Positions 1 through 7,165 of a stretch of DNA of 64,000 bases are shown piece after piece. This stretch comes from an uncultured Coriobacteriaceae bacterium (lineage in GTDB: Bacteria > Actinomycetota > Coriobacteriia > Coriobacteriales > Atopobiaceae): assembly GCA_902788705.1 (NCBI GenBank), contig CADALE010000005.1:3846-67845 (forward strand). Direction: 5' to 3'. How positions within the stretch are numbered: the stretch's first letter is position 1; each line of letters opens with the position of its first letter. A model generated the notes under the pieces. That model was given only the letters and a program-made list of their open reading frames with translations. It did no database searches and was not told the origin of the DNA. The translations under genes were made by a program, and so were the position numbers.

Positions 1-4
1 TACG

Positions 5-155
5 GTTTGACTGACTTTATACAGTCGAACCCGGGCCACCCGGCCGATTCTGGTGGTTTCCCCCGTGTTTGACTGTATCCGTACAGTCAGACCCAACCGA
101 TCCAACCGGTTTGGGAGTTCTCCCCCCATGTCTGACTGACTCATGGGATTGAGAC
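5..155. repeat. Periodic palindromic repeat array, copy A
   Basis: Two 26-bp imperfect palindromes lie at 5-30 and 67-92. Each has the left arm GTTTGACTG and the right arm CAGTC(G/A)(A/G)AC around an AT-rich or TCCG centre. A third, decayed unit sits at 130-155, where 11 of the first 12 bases match unit one and the right arm is lost. The starts are 62 and 63 bp apart. The same unit occurs twice, 63 bp apart, at 29703-29791. The array may continue left of the window. Function is unknown; each unit would fold into a stem-loop as RNA or could be a dimer-binding site as DNA. Confidence 0.85.
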
Positions 156-314
156 TAAACCCAAGGTAGAGGGATATGATTTGTTCCTAAACTAATATCA
201 ACTGCCGCCTAGCCCGATTTGGCGCCCGCCCACGGCCACTAGGCAAAAACACGTCTGCAGAAGTTCGCTAGGCTAGGTGTCGATGTCACGCCTGGCGCTA
301 GGCACACCCCTCAG
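156..314. other. Intergenic upstream of carbamate kinase
   Basis: No convincing gene is seen between the repeat array and carbamate kinase. The stretch from about 160 to 220 is relatively AT-rich and probably holds the promoter of the downstream gene, but I could not assign -35 and -10 boxes with confidence. Confidence 0.4.
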
Positions 315-328
315 AAAAGGAGCGCACC

Positions 329-1291
329 ATGGGCAAGTTCGAGAATCCCGACCGCATCGTCATCGCGCTGGGTGGCAACGCCCTCGGCGACACCCCCGAA
401 GAGCAGATTGCCCGCGTGCGCGAGGCCGCGCCAACCCTCCTCAAGGTGATCAGCCTGGGCAACGAAATCATCATCACCCATGGAAACGGCCCGCAGGTGG
501 GCATGATCCAGAACGCCTTCGCCGCAGCCAACGAGGCCAACCCCAAGATCCCCAAGATGGACCTGCCCGAGTGCGGCGCCATGAGCCAGGGCTACATTGG
601 CTACCACCTGCAGCAGGCCATCGGCGTGGCCATGCACAAGGCCTACAAGCGCTGGCACGTGGCGACGCTCGTCACTCAGATCGAGGTTGACCCCGACGAC
701 CCCAGCTTCCAGAACCCCACCAAACCCATCGGCGCCTTCATGACCAAGGAGCAGGCCGACGCCGAGCAGCTCGAGCATCCCGACTGGACCATCGTGGAGG
801 ACTCCGGCCGTGGCTACCGTCGTGTGGTCGCCTCCCCCGAGCCCAAGAAGATCGTGGAGGCCGAGAGCATCCTGAACCTGCTGGACAACGAGTTCATCGT
901 CATCGCCTGCGGCGGTGGCGGCGTGCCCGTGGTGCGCGACTACTCCGACAAGGGCGCCTACAAGGGCGTCGCGGCCGTAATCGACAAGGACATGGCTGGC
1001 GAGCTTCTGGCCGAGGACTGCCAGGCCGACATGCTGGTGCTGCTTACCGCCGTTGACTATGTGGCCATCAACTGGGGCAAGCCCGACCAGGTGGACCTTG
1101 ATGACATCAGCGTCGAGGAGGCGCGTCGCTACGCCGATGCCGGCCAGTTTGGCAAGGGGTCGATGGAGCCCAAGGTGCGCGCCGCCATCAAGTTCTGCGA
1201 GAGCCGCCCGGGCCGCACCGCCATCATCGGCAGCCTTGAGAAGGCGGCCGAGGCCATCGCCGGCCTCTCCGGCACGCACATCCACTCGTAG
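329..1291 (+). CDS. arcC: Carbamate kinase
   Basis: This 320-residue protein has the expected length for carbamate kinase, which interconverts carbamoyl phosphate plus ADP and carbamate plus ATP in the cytoplasm. It is usually the ATP-yielding last step of the arginine deiminase pathway. The N-terminal IALGGNAL segment (about residues 12-19) and the HGNGPQVG segment near residue 51 are family hallmarks of the amino acid kinase fold. The start follows AAAAGGAG at 315-322. Neither arcA nor arcB is in the window; the left edge lies only 328 bases upstream, so they may sit outside or elsewhere. A strong bidirectional hairpin separates it from the convergent nucleosidase gene. Confidence 0.93.
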   Translation: MGKFENPDRIVIALGGNALGDTPEEQIARVREAAPTLLKVISLGNEIIITHGNGPQVGMIQNAFAAANEANPKIPKMDLPECGAMSQGYIGYHLQQAIGVAMHKAYKRWHVATLVTQIEVDPDDPSFQNPTKPIGAFMTKEQADAEQLEHPDWTIVEDSGRGYRRVVASPEPKKIVEAESILNLLDNEFIVIACGGGGVPVVRDYSDKGAYKGVAAVIDKDMAGELLAEDCQADMLVLLTAVDYVAINWGKPDQVDLDDISVEEARRYADAGQFGKGSMEPKVRAAIKFCESRPGRTAIIGSLEKAAEAIAGLSGTHIHS

Positions 1292-1325
1292 GGTCTGGCA
1301 CATTCACCCAAGCGCACGGCAAAGG

Positions 1326-1367
1326 CTGCCCCACCTCCCATAACGGGAGGTGGGGCAGACCACTTTT
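1326..1367. terminator. Bidirectional terminator between arcC and mtnN
   Basis: A perfect 14-bp stem (1326-1339 with 1345-1358) closes an ATAAC loop and is followed by ACCACTTTT on the + strand. It lies between two convergent genes, so it probably serves both. Confidence 0.8.
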
Positions 1368-1403
1368 GGATGGCATTGCTCACGCGCCGCGAAGGCGCAA
1401 GCA

Positions 1404-2081
1404 CTACAGCAGCTCCATCAGGCGCTCGATGACCGCCGCGCTGTGGTTGGCCGCCTGCTGCACGAAGGTGTCGAAGGCAACCTCGGCAGAGCCGTCTGCC
1501 TTGTCGGAGATGGCACGGATCACCACGTAGGGCACGCCGCAGTTGCAGGCCACCTGGGCCACGGCCGCGCCCTCCATCTCGCAGCAGAGCGCACCAAAGG
1601 TGTCGACGATCTTCCTCTTCACCGCAGCGTCCGCCACAAACTGGTCGCCCGAGGCCACGATGCCCTCGTAGGTGGTCACCTCGGGAACCGCCTCCGCAAC
1701 CGCACGCACCGCTGCCGCACGCAGGGCTGCGTCGGCCTCGAAGTACACCGGCTTCTCGAAGGGGAACACCTGCGAGACGTCGTAGTCGTGGTGCACGCAG
1801 GCGGTGGAGACCACCACGTCAAGGATGTCGACCTTGCTGTCAAGCGAGCCGGCCACGCCCGTAAAGACGATCCTCTGGACGCCGAACCGCTCTATCAGCG
1901 TGAGGGCGCACATGGCGGCGTTGACCTTGCCCACGCCTCCCGCCACCAGCACGACGTCCTTACCGCCCAGTCGGCCCTCGGTGAAGCTCATGCCGTACAC
2001 GTCGGTCGTGGTCGCGTCCTGCATGTGGGAGCGCAGCAGCTCCACCTCCACCTGCATGGCGCCGATGATCCCGATCCTCAT
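1404..2081 (-). CDS. mtnN: 5'-methylthioadenosine/S-adenosylhomocysteine nucleosidase
   Basis: This 225-residue cytoplasmic enzyme cleaves the N-glycosidic bond of methylthioadenosine and S-adenosylhomocysteine, releasing adenine for methionine and methyl-cycle salvage. The N-terminus MRIGIIGAMQVEVE puts the conserved Glu at position 12, as in the E. coli enzyme. The MEGAAVAQVA segment and the ISDKAD motif near the C-terminus, which carries the catalytic Asp, are both present. I start at 2081 because this ATG gives the usual family N-terminus and follows AAAGGGC. An in-frame ATG at 2117 would add 12 residues with no family precedent. It is monocistronic or the last gene of its unit, converging on arcC. 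Confidence 0.93.
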   Translation of the reverse strand: MRIGIIGAMQVEVELLRSHMQDATTTDVYGMSFTEGRLGGKDVVLVAGGVGKVNAAMCALTLIERFGVQRIVFTGVAGSLDSKVDILDVVVSTACVHHDYDVSQVFPFEKPVYFEADAALRAAAVRAVAEAVPEVTTYEGIVASGDQFVADAAVKRKIVDTFGALCCEMEGAAVAQVACNCGVPYVVIRAISDKADGSAEVAFDTFVQQAANHSAAVIERLMELL

Positions 2082-2149
2082 GTCATGCCCTTTCTTCTGG
2101 ACCTCGTTATCGTCCATGGTCTACTTCCACGACACCTGTCCCAGCGGTT

Positions 2150-2656
2150 TCATTCCGCAAGTTTGCGGTTCATGTCAAGTACCTTGAGCGCATCCTCAGG
2201 AGTAAGCGCCGCCACCGTCGCCTTCTGGATGAGCTTCCTGTCAGACGTCACGACGTAGTCTGGCTTCGCACGGTCTGCGGCCGCAAGCACCATGTCATCC
2301 TCGAAATCATGGTGTATCTCGCGAAGATGCCGTGCATACCATACATCAGACGCGTCCGCTCCAACCGGAGTCCCCACAACAGACATGCTGTCTATGCAGT
2401 CCCAGGCAAAGCCATTGATTGCCTTGGCATACCCCTCGCTGAGCTCTCCCCCTCCCTCTCTCACCCACTTCTTGTTTGAGACGACTACCTGCCAGAACAC
2501 ATCCTGCAAAGCCCTCAGGGGATAGAGCAAGGTAACCCCTTCGTCAACGCATGATTCCAGAAAGTTTCTGGCGACGGCATGCCCCGGGCGTCCAGGGAGA
2601 AACCTGTCAATCCAGACATTGGTGTCCACAAGCATCGTGAGCTCGCGATTTGTCAT
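2150..2656 (-). CDS. PIN-domain toxin (VapC-like) of a type II toxin-antitoxin pair
   Basis: The protein has 168 residues. Its LVDTNVWID start provides the first acidic residues of a PIN nuclease (Asp11, Asp17). The DDMVLAAA segment followed by DYVVTSDRKL near the C-terminus supplies the remaining metal-binding acids. PIN toxins are Mg-dependent RNases that usually cut tRNA or rRNA. The start codon overlaps the stop of the upstream antitoxin gene by 4 nt (ATGA), which supports the 2656 start and indicates translational coupling. The partner looks like a RelB/DinJ ribbon-helix-helix protein rather than the commonest VapB types. The RNA target cannot be inferred. Confidence 0.85.
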   Translation of the reverse strand: MTNRELTMLVDTNVWIDRFLPGRPGHAVARNFLESCVDEGVTLLYPLRALQDVFWQVVVSNKKWVREGGGELSEGYAKAINGFAWDCIDSMSVVGTPVGADASDVWYARHLREIHHDFEDDMVLAAADRAKPDYVVTSDRKLIQKATVAALTPEDALKVLDMNRKLAE

Positions 2657-3030
2657 GCAAGCTCACCCCACTTCTCCTGCAGGTACGCAAGCCGTTCCTC
2701 AGCGAGCGCCTCCTTGTCATCGGATAGTGAGGCACCGAGGCCGGAGCGTTCGCCCACCATGGCGGCCAGTCGTTCCCAAGACTCGTCTGCGCGGTCGAGT
2801 GCAGCCCTCTTTCGGCGTGCCTCCTCCGCTTGGCCTGCGTCGACACCGGGTGCCATGATGCGCTCGACCTCACGACGCGCCTCGCTGTCACCCCTCGCGA
2901 GCTTCTCCCACAGCGCGCGCGTCAGCTCGGAGACGGAGATGCCAAGCTCGGCAAGGAAGCTGTCCCCCGCCTCCTTTGTTGCCCTGTTCATCCTCACGTT
3001 GAGCATTGCCGTCGATGCCGTTGCCATCAT
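2653..3030 (-). CDS. RelB/DinJ-like ribbon-helix-helix antitoxin
   Basis: This is a 125-residue protein. Its first 45 residues (LNVRMNRATKEAGDSFLAEL, then GISVSELTRALWEKL) match the strand plus helix-turn-helix layout of RelB/DinJ antitoxins. The rest is a charged helical tail that probably wraps and neutralises the PIN toxin encoded immediately downstream with a 4-nt overlap. Two tandem ATGs (3030 and 3027) follow AGGTGG directly, so either may be used. Two direct repeats 10 bp apart just upstream are a likely autoregulatory operator. Assignment to RelB rather than another ribbon-helix-helix family is by eye. Confidence 0.8.
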   Translation of the reverse strand: MMATASTAMLNVRMNRATKEAGDSFLAELGISVSELTRALWEKLARGDSEARREVERIMAPGVDAGQAEEARRKRAALDRADESWERLAAMVGERSGLGASLSDDKEALAEERLAYLQEKWGELA

Positions 3031-3036
3031 CCACCT

Positions 3037-3055
3037 GCTTTACGTTGCTTTACGT
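3037..3055 (-). promoter_or_regulatory. Tandem direct repeats, probable antitoxin operator
   Basis: The sequence ACGTAAAGC occurs twice on the minus strand (3055-3047 and 3045-3037), one helical turn apart, ending 6 bases before the antitoxin start. Ribbon-helix-helix antitoxins commonly bind short repeats at this spacing and repress their own operon. Confidence 0.5.
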
Positions 3056-3118
3056 CTTGCCAAAGCAATCGTAGTACAAACAGGAGCGTTCATCAACAGA
3101 AGGGACCGTGCGCAGCCC

Positions 3119-3880
3119 CTACACCAGCCAGGGCTTCTCGGCCAAGGCGCGCGACACCACGTCGACAACCGCGGCGCTCGTCACGCCGGGCGCCAAAAAC
3201 AGGGTGAGCGTCATGGTAACGCCCCCGGCCGAAATGTCCGAGAACTGCGCCAGGGGCTCCTGCGTGAGGTCTAGCAGCTTGGCTGCGGCCCTCGTGGCCT
3301 CGACGACCGCCTCCTGGGCCACCTCGGCAAGGTTCGCATCACGCGCCACCACCATGCTTACCGTGGCCGACGACACCGGACCACCCGTCAGCTTGGTGAA
3401 GGGCGACTTCCACAGCACCGAGTTGGGGATGATCTGCTCGTTGCCCTCACGGTCCTTAAGGCAGGTGCAGCGCCAATTGATGTCGGTGACCACGCCCGTG
3501 AAGCCGCTGGCCGTAACGTAGTCGCCCGGCTGGATGATCTTCGAGAGCATGATCGTGAGGCCACCGATGAGGTTTGAGACGGTGTCCTGCAGGCCCAGGG
3601 AGAGCGCGACCGACGTCACGCCCAGGGTTGCCACAAACCCCGTGGGCTCGATGCCAAACACAGGCCCCAGCACGAAGAGCAGCGCAAAGCCCCAGATGAG
3701 ACCACGCTGGATGTTGAGCAGGATGCTTGCTTGGGGCACCTTCGCCTTCTCGAGCGCCTTGCTGGAGAAGCGGATGGACACCTTCTGCACCACGATGGCG
3801 ACGGTGACCACGATGGCAAGCAGCAGCGCCTTCCCTATGAGCGAGGTGGGGTCGAAGTCCGGGAAGAGCGTCTCGATCAT
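3119..3880 (-). CDS. MscS-family mechanosensitive channel
   Basis: This 253-residue inner-membrane protein has three hydrophobic segments in its first 110 residues (about 17-33, 56-75 and 80-110). The third contains the glycine/alanine-rich pore helix of MscS (GVTSVALSLGLQDTVSNLIGG region). The soluble part follows with the typical beta-domain run ending in IIPNSVLWKSPFTKL. The channel opens on membrane tension and releases solutes under hypo-osmotic shock. The start at 3880 follows AGGAGG with 8 nt spacing, so the 15 residues encoded further upstream are left out. It lies between the toxin-antitoxin pair and the helicase on the same strand, with no evident functional link. Confidence 0.9.
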   Translation of the reverse strand: MIETLFPDFDPTSLIGKALLLAIVVTVAIVVQKVSIRFSSKALEKAKVPQASILLNIQRGLIWGFALLFVLGPVFGIEPTGFVATLGVTSVALSLGLQDTVSNLIGGLTIMLSKIIQPGDYVTASGFTGVVTDINWRCTCLKDREGNEQIIPNSVLWKSPFTKLTGGPVSSATVSMVVARDANLAEVAQEAVVEATRAAAKLLDLTQEPLAQFSDISAGGVTMTLTLFLAPGVTSAAVVDVVSRALAEKPWLV

Positions 3881-3942
3881 GTCGTGCACCTCCTGTGCCA
3901 GGTCTGGGCAGCCCACGTGGCCCACAGCATCCAGTCTAGGGG

Positions 3943-6423
3943 CTAGGCCTCTAGCTTGACGATGGGCGCGAAACCTTTAACCAGCTTTTTCGTCTTGCCC
4001 GTACGCGAGAAGCGAACCTCGATGGTGTCGCCCTGCGCGGCTATCACCTCGCCTGGCCCAAAGGTCTTGTGCGAGATGCGGTCGCCGGGAGCGAACGTCT
4101 CGGATGCCTTGGCTGCGTCGCGCCGGACGGCGGCTGGCCGCACCTCGTCGCGCGAGCCGCCGGTAGAGCGCGTGCGCGACCCAAACACGTTGCCGCCGTA
4201 CACCTCCGAGCCACGGCCCGAGCCGTAGGTGCCGTGACGGTCGCCCCGCTTTGCCCAGCCGGTGCCCGAGAAGCCCGACGACCCCACGCCAATGGACTTG
4301 AGGTGCTGCTCGGGAATCTCGTTGAGGAAGCGGCTCCGCGGATAGGCCTCGGTGGAGCCATACATGCGCCGCGTGGTGGCGTAGGTAAGGTACAGCCGCC
4401 GCTCTGCCCGGGTGATGGCCACGTAGGCCAGGCGCCGTTCCTCCTCGATGCGCTCGTCCTCGCCCTCGTGCGCACGGTGCGGGAAGATGCCGTCCTCCAT
4501 GCCCGCCACGAACACCACGGGAAACTCCAGGCCCTTGGCGGAGTGCACCGTCATCATGGTGACCGCGCTGGTCTGTCCGGCAAGCGCGTCAAGGTCGGAG
4601 CGCAGCGCGAGCCATTCCATGAAGGCGGGCAGCTTCTCGGCGGCTACCTGCGGCGCGTCGTCCATAGCGGCCTCAGCGGCCTGCGCCTCGACCTCGGCCG
4701 TCAGCGCCTCGGGCACGTCGGGGCCATCCAGGGCACCGGCCTCGCGCAGCTGGCGCAGGCTCTCCAGGGTCTCGGCCACGTCGTCGTGGGTCTCGTCAAA
4801 CTCCTGCGCCACGCCAAAGAACTCCTGGATGTTCTCGATGCGCCCGTCGGCCTCCATGGTGTTCTCGGCCCGAAGCGCCTGTAGCAGGCCCGTGCGGTCG
4901 ACGATGGCCTCCACCACGTCGCGCAGCTCGCCCGTCATGTGCCGTCCGGCCTCGATGGTGCTGCAGAACTCGCCTAGGCTGGCACGCACCTTGGCCGACA
5001 GCAGCCCAGGCTCGGCCACGCACAGCTGCGCCGCCTCGAAGAACGAGACGCCGTACTCGGCTGCGTAGGCCTGCAGCTTGCGCACCGACGTGGTGCCGAT
5101 GCCACGCCGCGGCGTGTTCACCACGCGCAAGGCGCTCACGTCGTCGGAGGGGTTCACCACCAGCTTGAGGTAGGCCATAACGTCGCGAATCTCGGCGCGG
5201 TCAAAGAAGCGCGTGCCACCCACGATCTTGTAGGGCACGCCCGCGCGAAGGAACATGTCCTCGAGGATGCGCGACTGCGCATTGGTGCGGTAGAACACCG
5301 CCATGTCGTCGTAGCTGGTTGCACCGTCGTGCAGACGCTCTATCTCCGAGCCGATCCACCGGCCCTCGTCACGCTCGTCGGCCGCCTGGTACACGTGGAT
5401 GAGCTCGCCATCCCCCGCCTCGGTAAAGAGCCGTTTCTCCTTGCGCTGGGCGTTGTGCGACACCACGGCGTTTGCCGCCGCCAGAATGTGCCCCGTCGAG
5501 CGGTAGTTCTGCTCCAGCTTCACCACCTTCGCGTCGGGGTAGTCCTGCTCGAAGGCCAGGATGTTCTTGATGTCAGCGCCACGCCAGCTGTAGATTGACT
5601 GGTCGTCGTCGCCCACCACCATCAGGTTGCGGTACCGGGCCGCCAGCAGGTTGGTGATGGCGTACTGGGCGCGGTTGGTGTCCTGGTACTCGTCCACGCT
5701 GATCTGGCGGAAGCGCTCCTGGTAGCGCTCCAGCACCTCGGCATGGCGCGACAACAGCAGGTATGCGTTTACCAGCAGGTCGTCGAAGTCCATGGCGTTG
5801 GCACGCGCGAGGCGCCTCTGAAGCTCGTGGTACACGCGTGCCGCCTTGTCCATGGCGGGGTTGTCGGCCTGGGCCTCCATCTCCTCGGGACCCACAAGGG
5901 CGTTCTTGGCGTTCGAGATGATGGCGCGCAGCGAGTTGAGCGGGTACTGCTTTGGGTCGATGTCGAGGTCGGCCATGATCTCGCGCATGAGGCGGCGCGA
6001 GTCGTCATCGTCATAAATGGAGAAGTTGGGGAGGTATCCCAGCAGTTCGGCATCGTCACGCAGGATGCGCACGCACATGGCGTGGAAGGTGCACACCCAC
6101 ATGCCGCGCGTACTGGGCACCAGCTTGGACAGGCGCTCGCGCATCTCGGCGGCAGCCTTGTTGGTGAAGGTGATGGCAAGCACCTGCCACGGACGCACGC
6201 CACAGTCGCCCACAAGGTGCGCGATGCGGTAGGTTAGCACGCGCGTCTTGCCCGAGCCAGCGCCAGCAAGCACCAGAAGCGGCCCGCTGGTGCACAGCAC
6301 CGCCTCGCGCTGCGCCGGGTTAAGCGAGTCGATGTCAAGCCCGGAGGGCACCGGGGCCCATGGCAGGGCACTGGCGTAGGCGTCGTCGGCAGTGGTTTGA
6401 TAGGTATGCAGGTCAGAGGGCAT
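3943..6423 (-). CDS. pcrA: UvrD/PcrA-type superfamily 1 DNA helicase
   Basis: This protein of about 826 residues has all SF1A helicase motifs. Q-motif LNPAQREAV is followed by the Walker A loop AGAGSGKT, then TFTNKAAAEMR (Ia), DEYQDTN (II), GDDDQSIYSWRGA (III), EQNYRST (IV), TVHSAKGLEFPVVF (V) and VAITRAERRLYL (VI). It unwinds DNA 3'-5' in nucleotide excision and mismatch repair and removes RecA or stalled polymerase. The C-terminal 60 residues resemble the Tudor-like RNA polymerase-binding module of PcrA (GDRISHKTFGPGEVI). I place the start at 6423 because GGAG lies 6 nt upstream; ATGs at 6429 and 6495 are alternatives. It is read divergently from the AT-rich island. Confidence 0.93.
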   Translation of the reverse strand: MPSDLHTYQTTADDAYASALPWAPVPSGLDIDSLNPAQREAVLCTSGPLLVLAGAGSGKTRVLTYRIAHLVGDCGVRPWQVLAITFTNKAAAEMRERLSKLVPSTRGMWVCTFHAMCVRILRDDAELLGYLPNFSIYDDDDSRRLMREIMADLDIDPKQYPLNSLRAIISNAKNALVGPEEMEAQADNPAMDKAARVYHELQRRLARANAMDFDDLLVNAYLLLSRHAEVLERYQERFRQISVDEYQDTNRAQYAITNLLAARYRNLMVVGDDDQSIYSWRGADIKNILAFEQDYPDAKVVKLEQNYRSTGHILAAANAVVSHNAQRKEKRLFTEAGDGELIHVYQAADERDEGRWIGSEIERLHDGATSYDDMAVFYRTNAQSRILEDMFLRAGVPYKIVGGTRFFDRAEIRDVMAYLKLVVNPSDDVSALRVVNTPRRGIGTTSVRKLQAYAAEYGVSFFEAAQLCVAEPGLLSAKVRASLGEFCSTIEAGRHMTGELRDVVEAIVDRTGLLQALRAENTMEADGRIENIQEFFGVAQEFDETHDDVAETLESLRQLREAGALDGPDVPEALTAEVEAQAAEAAMDDAPQVAAEKLPAFMEWLALRSDLDALAGQTSAVTMMTVHSAKGLEFPVVFVAGMEDGIFPHRAHEGEDERIEEERRLAYVAITRAERRLYLTYATTRRMYGSTEAYPRSRFLNEIPEQHLKSIGVGSSGFSGTGWAKRGDRHGTYGSGRGSEVYGGNVFGSRTRSTGGSRDEVRPAAVRRDAAKASETFAPGDRISHKTFGPGEVIAAQGDTIEVRFSRTGKTKKLVKGFAPIVKLEA

Positions 6424-6817
6424 GCGCATCTCCGTGTTCAAGAAGTTGTCGTGCCCTAGAAGTGTAGCTGCCGCACCAGACAAATTGGCGCGCATCACGC
6501 AGGCAGCATAAATGTGGCCCCCGCCCGCCGCTGAGGCCCAGGCCCAGCATGCGAAGTGGCACCAGGATGTGCGACGGAGCGCAGGGCACGGCAGCGTCAA
6601 AGCCGAGCACAGACCTTTATTGCATTATTCTGTATCACAAAACAACATATTCTCTGTCTTAATGGCAAGGTAATTATTCATATGATGCATTTCATATCCG
6701 ATTTATACATTTCAAGCAAATAATACAATTATTGATATTATAATATGACATTCTCAGTAGCATATTCTTTTAAAATCTACAATTGGAATATATTGAAATG
6801 CAATCTATTATGCTCTT
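6424..6817. other. AT-rich intergenic island
   Basis: The stretch from about 6610 to 6817 is strikingly AT-rich compared with everything around it and carries no ORF of note. It is the divergent promoter region for the helicase and the XRE gene. The contrast in base composition suggests transferred DNA or a nucleoid-protein-bound promoter. Confidence 0.7.
6783..6811 (+). promoter_or_regulatory. Sigma-70-type promoter of the XRE gene
   Basis: TTGGAA (6783-6788) and TATTAT (6806-6811) are separated by exactly 17 bp. A start site about 7 bases after the -10 box falls on the ATG at 6818. The palindrome ATGCTCT-TATGC-AGAGCAT (6810-6828) overlaps the end of the -10 box, the predicted start site and the start codon, as an autorepressor operator might. 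Confidence 0.65.
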
Positions 6818-7111
6818 ATGCAGAGCATTCCGGAAACATATTCACGTAAGCAAGTCATCCTCGAGAACGACGGATTGATTGGCGCTGCGCTTTCCATGAT
6901 TCGGGAACAGCAGGGTCTCCGGCAGGACGAGGTGGCATCGCGACTTGGCTGCGGGCAGCCGCTGATCAGCAAGATCGAGGCAGGCCAGCGCTCGCTCAAG
7001 TTTGCCGAGATCGATCTCTTCGCTGCGGCACTCGAGGTGTCCCGCGAGCACTTCGTCTCGACAGTGCTTGACGCCATGTCCGGTGAGACGCCCCCCCCCC
7101 GCAGCGAATGA
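6818..7111 (+). CDS. XRE-family helix-turn-helix transcriptional regulator
   Basis: The protein is 97 residues, with an HTH_3 domain at about 19-73. IREQQGLRQDEVASRLGCGQ is the helix-turn-helix, then PLISKIEAGQRSLKFAEIDLFAAAL. It is a single small DNA-binding domain of the Cro/CI type with no effector domain. There is no Shine-Dalgarno upstream, and the predicted transcription start coincides with the ATG, so the message is probably leaderless. A run of 10 C residues (7091-7100) lies 4 codons before the stop and is a candidate slippage site that would alter only the tail. Its AT-rich upstream region differs from neighbouring DNA. The target is unknown; self-regulation through the overlapping palindrome is likely. 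Confidence 0.85.
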   Translation: MQSIPETYSRKQVILENDGLIGAALSMIREQQGLRQDEVASRLGCGQPLISKIEAGQRSLKFAEIDLFAAALEVSREHFVSTVLDAMSGETPPPRSE

Positions 7112-7165
7112 CGCCGGCAGCAGTCACGTTCACGCAGAATGATCTGAGGGGCATCGGCCCGCTTG

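Noticed and set aside
5..155. CRISPR array from 26-bp palindromic repeats with 36-37 bp spacers
   Set aside because: Only two good units plus one decayed unit, units vary between copies, the second locus shares spacer features, and no cas genes are in the window.
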